From Glycocaulis profundi (GTDB lineage: Bacteria; Pseudomonadota; Alphaproteobacteria; Caulobacterales; Maricaulaceae), in assembly GCA_007050995.1 (NCBI GenBank), contig VJOU01000009.1:1-64000 (forward strand): a DNA stretch of 64,000 nucleotides, given 5' to 3'. Position numbers and translations under genes: made by a program. The notes under the pieces were generated by a model. It searched no databases. It had not been told where the DNA came from and saw only the letters and a program-made list of their open reading frames with translations. Each line of letters starts with the position of its first letter. The first letter of the stretch is position 1. Shown in pieces: positions 59,829 to 64,000 of this stretch.

Positions 59829-61306
59829 GCGCGGTCGCGGCGGGCGCCGTCATCGCATCATGGCTGGCCTTCTCGGTGGGAATCCACGTCCGGCATCACC
59901 AGCGCCAGCGCGGCCGGCGGGCAGAGGCGGCGGCGCTGGCCACCGGCGCGGGAGACGCGATCCTCATCGCCTGCGCCAGCCAGACCGGAACCGCTGAGGA
60001 ACGTGCCTGGCAGGCGGCGGACGCGCTCAAGGCGGCGGGCGCCGCCGTCCGTCTTATGGCGCTGGCGGACGTGGACGCCGCCGCGCTGCGCGATGCCCGC
60101 CGCGCGCTGTTCGTCGCCAGCACCACCGGAGAAGGTGACGCGCCCGACAACGCGGCGGCGTTCGAGCGGCGGGTGATGAGCGAGGCTGCCGATCTGAGCA
60201 GTCTGAGTTACGGCGTGCTGGCGCTAGGGGACCGGTCCTATGCGGAGTTCTGCGCCTTTGGCCGGCGTCTGGACGCCTGGCTGGCCGGTCAGGGCGCGCG
60301 CCCGCTCTTTCCTAGGATCGAGGCGGATGGCGCGGACCCCGAGGCGTTCTCGCGCTGGCGCGCCGCGCTGGCCGGGCTGGGCGCGGCGCGGATCGCGCCT
60401 GCCGCGCCCGCCATCACGGACTGGACCCTTGTCCGACGCCGCCGCCTCAATCCCGGCGGAGCGGGACTGCCTGCGTGGAGCGTGACTCTCGGCCCGCCCG
60501 AGCCCGCGCCGGACTGGCGGGCCGGCGACATCGCCGTTATCGCCCCGCGCAACGACCCTGATGAAACAGCCGCCGCGCTGGAGGCGCTGGGCGAGGCGGG
60601 GGCGGGTCTGGCGGACAGGCTGGCGCAGAGCGTGCTCCCGCCGCTCGAGACGCTGGCGGGACTGCGCGAACGGAGCCCCGAAGCGGTCGCCGCCGCGCTC
60701 GAACCGCTCCCCCCGCGAGAATATTCCATCGCATCGCTGCCTGCGGATGGCGAACTTGAGCTCATCGTGCGCGAAACCGTGCGGCCCTGCGGCCGCGCGG
60801 GCATCGGGTCGGGCTGGCTGTGCCGCCACGCGGGCGCGGGAGACGCTGCGCCGCTGCGCATCCGGACCAACCGGGCCTTTCACGGTCCGGCGGACGACCG
60901 GCCCATGATCCTGATCGGCGCGGGCACGGGCCTTGCCGGACTTTCAGCCCATGTCCGCGAGCGCGCGGCGGCGAGACGGCGCCGCAACTGGCTGATCTAT
61001 GGCGAGCGCACCGAGCGCGATCTGCTGAACCGTGACGTGATCGAAGCGTGGACGGGCGCCGGCGCGCTCGAACGCTGCGATCTGGCCCTGTCCCGTCAAG
61101 GCGAGGGAGCCCGCCACGTGCAGGATGTCCTGCGGCGGGAGGCGGCGGATCTGCGCGGCTGGCTGGAGACGGGCGCGGCGATCTATGTCTGCGGCAGCCG
61201 TGCGGGCATGGGCGAGGGGGTGGATGCCGCGCTGCGGGCGATGCTGGGCGGGCCGCAGGTCGACCGGCTCCAGAGCGCAGGCCTGTATCGCCGTGACGTG
61301 TATTAG
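59825..61306 (+). CDS. Membrane-anchored flavodoxin/ferredoxin-reductase-like flavoprotein
   Basis: A 493-residue protein of the sulfite reductase alpha / cytochrome P450 reductase type. One N-terminal membrane helix (AVAAGAVIASWLAFSVGIHV) is followed by a flavodoxin-like FMN domain (LIACASQTGTAEERAWQAAD, VASTTGEGDAPDNAAAF, LALGDRSYAEFCAFG), an FAD domain with PREYSIAS (R-x-Y-S) and an NADPH domain (LIGAGTGLAGLSAHVRERA, YGERTERDLLN, YVCGSRAGMGEGV). It is the probable entry point of NADPH electrons into the PepSY-DUF2271 chain. The stop overlaps the next convergent gene in TTAG. Confidence 0.9.
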   Translation: MSAVAAGAVIASWLAFSVGIHVRHHQRQRGRRAEAAALATGAGDAILIACASQTGTAEERAWQAADALKAAGAAVRLMALADVDAAALRDARRALFVASTTGEGDAPDNAAAFERRVMSEAADLSSLSYGVLALGDRSYAEFCAFGRRLDAWLAGQGARPLFPRIEADGADPEAFSRWRAALAGLGAARIAPAAPAITDWTLVRRRRLNPGGAGLPAWSVTLGPPEPAPDWRAGDIAVIAPRNDPDETAAALEALGEAGAGLADRLAQSVLPPLETLAGLRERSPEAVAAALEPLPPREYSIASLPADGELELIVRETVRPCGRAGIGSGWLCRHAGAGDAAPLRIRTNRAFHGPADDRPMILIGAGTGLAGLSAHVRERAAARRRRNWLIYGERTERDLLNRDVIEAWTGAGALERCDLALSRQGEGARHVQDVLRREAADLRGWLETGAAIYVCGSRAGMGEGVDAALRAMLGGPQVDRLQSAGLYRRDVY

Positions 61307-62070
61307 GGCGCTTCGATCACCGCGATCTCGTAGACATGGGGCCACAGCTTGCCGGTGACGAAGACGCGGCCGGTTTCGGCGTCCCAGGCGATGCCGTTCA
61401 GCACGTCGTCATTCCCCGAGGGGCCGTCCTGGCGCAGGCCGGTGAGGTCGATCCAGCTCGCGACCTCGCCGGTGCCGGGGTCGATGCGGGCGATGCGGTC
61501 GGTCATCCAGACATTCGCCCAGATCTCGCCCTCGATCCATTCCAGCTCGTTGATCCGGTCCAGGGGCGCGCCGCCGGCGGTGACTTCGAAGCGGCCGGTC
61601 TCCTCCAGCGTGTCGGGATCGAGGCGGCGGATCTGGGCCGTGCCGTCGCTCATGTAGAGCGCGTCCGGCCCGGTGGTCAGGCCCCAGCCTTCGCCGCGAT
61701 AGCGGAAGGCGGCCTCGGGCTCGAGCGTGTCCAGATCGAACACGAAGCCCACTCCTGAGCGCCAGGTCAGCATGACGAGCTGATCGCCGCGCACGGTCAG
61801 GCCCTCGCCGAAATACTGGAAGGGCAGGTCGGTGCGCGCCAGCACCTCGCCGGTTTCGAGATCGACCCGGCGCACCGAGGACTCCCCGTGCCGCCCGGTG
61901 CTCTCGTAGATGTGGCTGTCATGGAACAGGAAGCCCTGGGTAAAGGCGCCCCGATCGTGGGGATGGGTCGCCACGATTTCATAGCCATGGACCGGCGCGG
62001 CCCGGCCCGGTTCGTCGGCGGACGCGCAGGCGGCCAGCAGGAGGGCGGGGAGCAGGGCGAGCGCGGTCAC
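61303..62070 (-). CDS. Glutaminyl-peptide cyclotransferase-like lipoprotein (beta-propeller)
   Basis: A 255-residue protein of the plant/bacterial-type glutamine cyclotransferase family, which forms N-terminal pyroglutamate. Signatures are HPHDRGAFTQGFLFHDSHIY, ESTGRHGESSVRRVDLETGE, FGEGLTVRGDQLVMLTWRSG, EGWGLTTGPDALYMSDGTA and NELEWIEGEIWANVWMTDRI. GTG at 62070 opens a lipoprotein signal with lipobox LAAC at Cys15. The n-region lacks basic residues, so a start further upstream cannot be excluded. Confidence 0.88.
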   Translation of the reverse strand: MTALALLPALLLAACASADEPGRAAPVHGYEIVATHPHDRGAFTQGFLFHDSHIYESTGRHGESSVRRVDLETGEVLARTDLPFQYFGEGLTVRGDQLVMLTWRSGVGFVFDLDTLEPEAAFRYRGEGWGLTTGPDALYMSDGTAQIRRLDPDTLEETGRFEVTAGGAPLDRINELEWIEGEIWANVWMTDRIARIDPGTGEVASWIDLTGLRQDGPSGNDDVLNGIAWDAETGRVFVTGKLWPHVYEIAVIEAP

Positions 62071-62138
62071 GGGCGTCCTCAGGGAAGGCGGCGGGTCTGG
62101 CGCACACGATACCCGTTGCCGCGGCGCGCGCCAGCGGC

Positions 62139-62468
62139 TCAGTCCGCCTCGTCCTCCACATGGGTTTTCAGGCGGTCCAGAGCGTCGTCCCACTGACCGG
62201 CGATCTCGTCGAGCCAGACGCGCGCCTGGGCGAGCTGCTCGGGCTGGAGGGCGAAGCGGGTCTCGCGGCCCTGCCTGCGGCCCGCGACCAGCCCGGCGGC
62301 CTCCAGCACCCGCAGGTGCTTGGCGACCGCCTGGCGGGTCATGCCCAGCCCTTCGCCCAGCTCGGCGATGGACCGCCGCGCCGCGCCGCGCAGGCGCCGC
62401 ACCAGCTCCAGCCGGGTGGGATCGCCCAGCGCGGCGAACACCGCGGGCGCGGCCTCAGCGCTCGACAT
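62139..62468 (-). CDS. ArsR family transcriptional regulator
   Basis: A 109-residue winged-helix repressor. AALGDPTRLELVRRLRGA and GLGMTRQAVAKHLRVLEAAG are the conserved ArsR/SmtB helices including the recognition helix. No metal-binding Cys pair is seen, as is usual in the subgroup coupled to SRPBCC proteins. It overlaps the upstream SRPBCC gene by 14 bases and probably binds the inverted repeat upstream of that gene. Confidence 0.93.
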   Translation of the reverse strand: MSSAEAAPAVFAALGDPTRLELVRRLRGAARRSIAELGEGLGMTRQAVAKHLRVLEAAGLVAGRRQGRETRFALQPEQLAQARVWLDEIAGQWDDALDRLKTHVEDEAD

Positions 62469-62919
62469 GGGCCTTGATGTTCGTCGCCTGCTCGTCCCAG
62501 CCGCCTGAATTGAGGCGGAAGGCGGTGGGGGCGTAATCGGCGGGCAGCTTGGAAAACCCCCGCTCCACGATCCTCAGCCGCGTGCCGGAGCCTTCGGGGG
62601 CGAGGGTGAACTCCACGGTTAGGACGTCATCGGGGCCGGGTGCGGGGCCGTCCTCGCCGTAATAGGCGTCCCATTCCCAGACCAGACGGCGATCGGGCTC
62701 CATGGCGGTGATCGTCATGGTCCAGACCAGATGCTCCAGCCCCTCATAGGTGCAGCGGCAGCCCACCCGGGCGCCCGGCGCGAAGGGGCGGTCGGTCTTC
62801 ACTCGGAACCAGGCGCCGAATTGCTCGTGATCGCTCAGGGCGCGCCAGACCCGCGAAGGTGGCGCGTCCAGCGTGATCTCGCGTTCGATGGCGTCCTGCA
62901 TTTCGATGGCGTCGCGCAT
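62455..62919 (-). CDS. SRPBCC (AHSA1-like) domain protein
   Basis: A 154-residue START-fold protein. It begins IEREITLDAPPSRVWRALSD and shows FGAWFRV, MEPDRRLVWEWDAY, LAPEGSGTRLRIVERGF and GGWDEQ, typical of AHSA1/CalC-type SRPBCC proteins paired with ArsR regulators. The ligand is unknown. AGGAGG lies 5 bases before the ATG. First gene of the two-gene operon. Confidence 0.93.
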   Translation of the reverse strand: MRDAIEMQDAIEREITLDAPPSRVWRALSDHEQFGAWFRVKTDRPFAPGARVGCRCTYEGLEHLVWTMTITAMEPDRRLVWEWDAYYGEDGPAPGPDDVLTVEFTLAPEGSGTRLRIVERGFSKLPADYAPTAFRLNSGGWDEQATNIKAHVER

Positions 62920-62968
62920 GGCGTCCTCCTGTCTCTGACGGGAGGATCATGCGCACTGTGGCGCAAAC

Positions 62969-62988
62969 ACGCAACCAAAAAGTTGCGT
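62969..62988. promoter_or_regulatory. Inverted repeat ACGCAAC-N6-GTTGCGT, probable ArsR operator
   Basis: A perfect 7-bp inverted repeat 50 bases upstream of the SRPBCC start. SRPBCC-linked ArsR proteins are commonly autoregulated through sites of this form. Confidence 0.65.
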
Positions 62989-62995
62989 ATCAGAC

Positions 62996-63994
62996 TCAGG
63001 CCGCCTCGAGGCGGTCCGCGCAGGCTTCGGCCAGGATTTCGAACGAGCGGCGCCGGGCGGCGTGATCGAAGACCTGGGAGGTGACCATGATCTCGTCCGC
63101 GCCGGTGCGGCGGGCGAAGGCGTCCACCGCGGCGCGGACCTGCGCCCCGGTGCCGACCGCCGAGCAGGACAGCGCCGCGTCCAGCCGGGCGCGGGCCATC
63201 GGGTCCAGCTGCGCCTCGTAATTCTCGACCGGCGCGGGCAGGGGGCCGGTCTCGCCCCGGCCCAGCCGAACGAAGGCCTGCTGCAGCGAGCTCATCATCA
63301 GCCGCGCCTCGGCTTCGGTGTCCGCGGCGAACACGTTCATGGCGGCCATCACATGGGGCCGGTCCAGATGGGGCGAGGGGCGGAAGCGCTCGCGATAGAT
63401 CGCGATGGCGTCGTCCAGCGCGGCCGGGGCGAAATGGCTGGCGAAGGCGTAGGGCAGGCCCAGAGCTGCGGCGAGCTGGGCGCCGTACAGGCTGGAGCCC
63501 AGCATCCAGAACTCCACGCTCTCGCCCTCGCCGGGGATGGCGCGGACCTTCCGGCCCGGCTCCGGGCGGAAATAGTCCATCAGCTCGACCACGTCGGCGG
63601 GGAAGTTCTCCGCGCCGGCCTCGAGATTGCGGCGCAGGGCGCGGGCGGTGGCCATGTCCGTGCCGGGCGCGCGGCCCAGCCCCAGATCGATGCGGCCCGG
63701 ATGCAGGGCGGCCAGCGTGCCGAACTGCTCGGCGATGATCAGCGGCGCGTGGTTGGGCAGCATGATGCCGCCCGCGCCCACGCGGATGGTTTTCGTCGCG
63801 GCGGCCACGTGCCCGATCACCACCGACGTCGCCGCGCTGGCGATGCCGGGCATGGAGTGATGCTCGGCCAGCCAGAAACGGTGAAATCCCAGTCCTTCGG
63901 CCAGCTGCGCCAGATCGGCGGCATTGGCCAGCGCCTGCCCCGCGCTCATGCCTTCGGGAATGGGGGCGAGGTCGAGGACGGACAGGCGGGACAT
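62996..63994 (-). CDS. LLM class flavin-dependent oxidoreductase
   Basis: A 332-residue luciferase-like monooxygenase of the MsnO8/YhbW-like group. It begins [20 protein letters not shown], shows [57 protein letters not shown] and [20 protein letters not shown], all typical of the group. It should use reduced FMN (or F420) and oxygen. The substrate is unknown. It ends 76 bases upstream of the SRPBCC gene on the same strand; the ArsR operator lies between. Confidence 0.93.
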   Translation of the reverse strand: MSRLSVLDLAPIPEGMSAGQALANAADLAQLAEGLGFHRFWLAEHHSMPGIASAATSVVIGHVAAATKTIRVGAGGIMLPNHAPLIIAEQFGTLAALHPGRIDLGLGRAPGTDMATARALRRNLEAGAENFPADVVELMDYFRPEPGRKVRAIPGEGESVEFWMLGSSLYGAQLAAALGLPYAFASHFAPAALDDAIAIYRERFRPSPHLDRPHVMAAMNVFAADTEAEARLMMSSLQQAFVRLGRGETGPLPAPVENYEAQLDPMARARLDAALSCSAVGTGAQVRAAVDAFARRTGADEIMVTSQVFDHAARRRSFEILAEACADRLEAA

Positions 63995-64000
63995 GGGCGG

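Overview
This 64 kb window is GC-rich chromosomal DNA from an alphaproteobacterium. The most likely group is the Caulobacterales/Maricaulales (Hyphomonadaceae or Maricaulaceae-like). This is inferred from the high GC content, the many TonB-dependent receptors, an EcfG/SigT-type promoter (GGAAC-N16-CGTT), the GTG starts and the tightly overlapping genes. I see no CRISPR array, rRNA, insertion sequence or prophage. One tRNA (Phe, GAA) is present.

Layout. 1-4.1 kb: end of a DUF2339 membrane protein, a TonB-dependent receptor and tRNA-Phe. 4.4-8.8 kb: a curli-type amyloid locus (csgF, csgG, a large curlin with about 13 repeats, a second curlin and unknown secreted proteins), with a strong intrinsic terminator between the two curlin genes. 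9-14.7 kb: GAF protein, aminotransferase, a Rieske-less relative of an aromatic-ring oxygenase, rlmE, ppx/gppA and hspQ. 14.8-17.8 kb: a homogentisate-degradation operon (hmgA, beta-carbonic anhydrase, fumarylacetoacetase family) behind a palindromic operator. 17.8-27.2 kb: periplasmic hydrolases, a quinone oxidoreductase, the full-length oxygenase paralogue with an AbgT transporter, a sugar dehydrogenase and a metalloprotease. 27.3-34 kb: a stress-type DUF892 gene behind an EcfG promoter, guaB, MAPEG, rsmB and guaA, with paired GC-rich repeats.

34.3-51.9 kb is the most striking block. It runs prepilin peptidase, a large internally duplicated surface-type lipoprotein, a TonB-dependent receptor, then a complete type II secretion set gspC-D-E-F-G-H-I-J-K-L-M-N and a last small lipoprotein. 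The peptidase can mature the pseudopilins. The secretion machine may export the duplicated lipoprotein, and that lipoprotein may serve the receptor at the cell surface. This last step is inference.

52-61.3 kb: a Tat-type DUF885 protein, a PAS-PAS-GGDEF-EAL protein, then an iron-controlled redox cluster. It has two Fur-like sites and the genes DUF6746, PepSY membrane protein, DUF2271 (with a flavinylation-type SGAT motif), DUF4198, ApbE FMN transferase and a membrane-anchored flavoprotein reductase. It reads as a path carrying electrons from NADPH across the inner membrane to a periplasmic flavoprotein, perhaps for ferric reduction. 61.3-64 kb: a glutaminyl cyclase-like lipoprotein, an SRPBCC-ArsR pair with its own operator, and an LLM-class flavin oxidoreductase.
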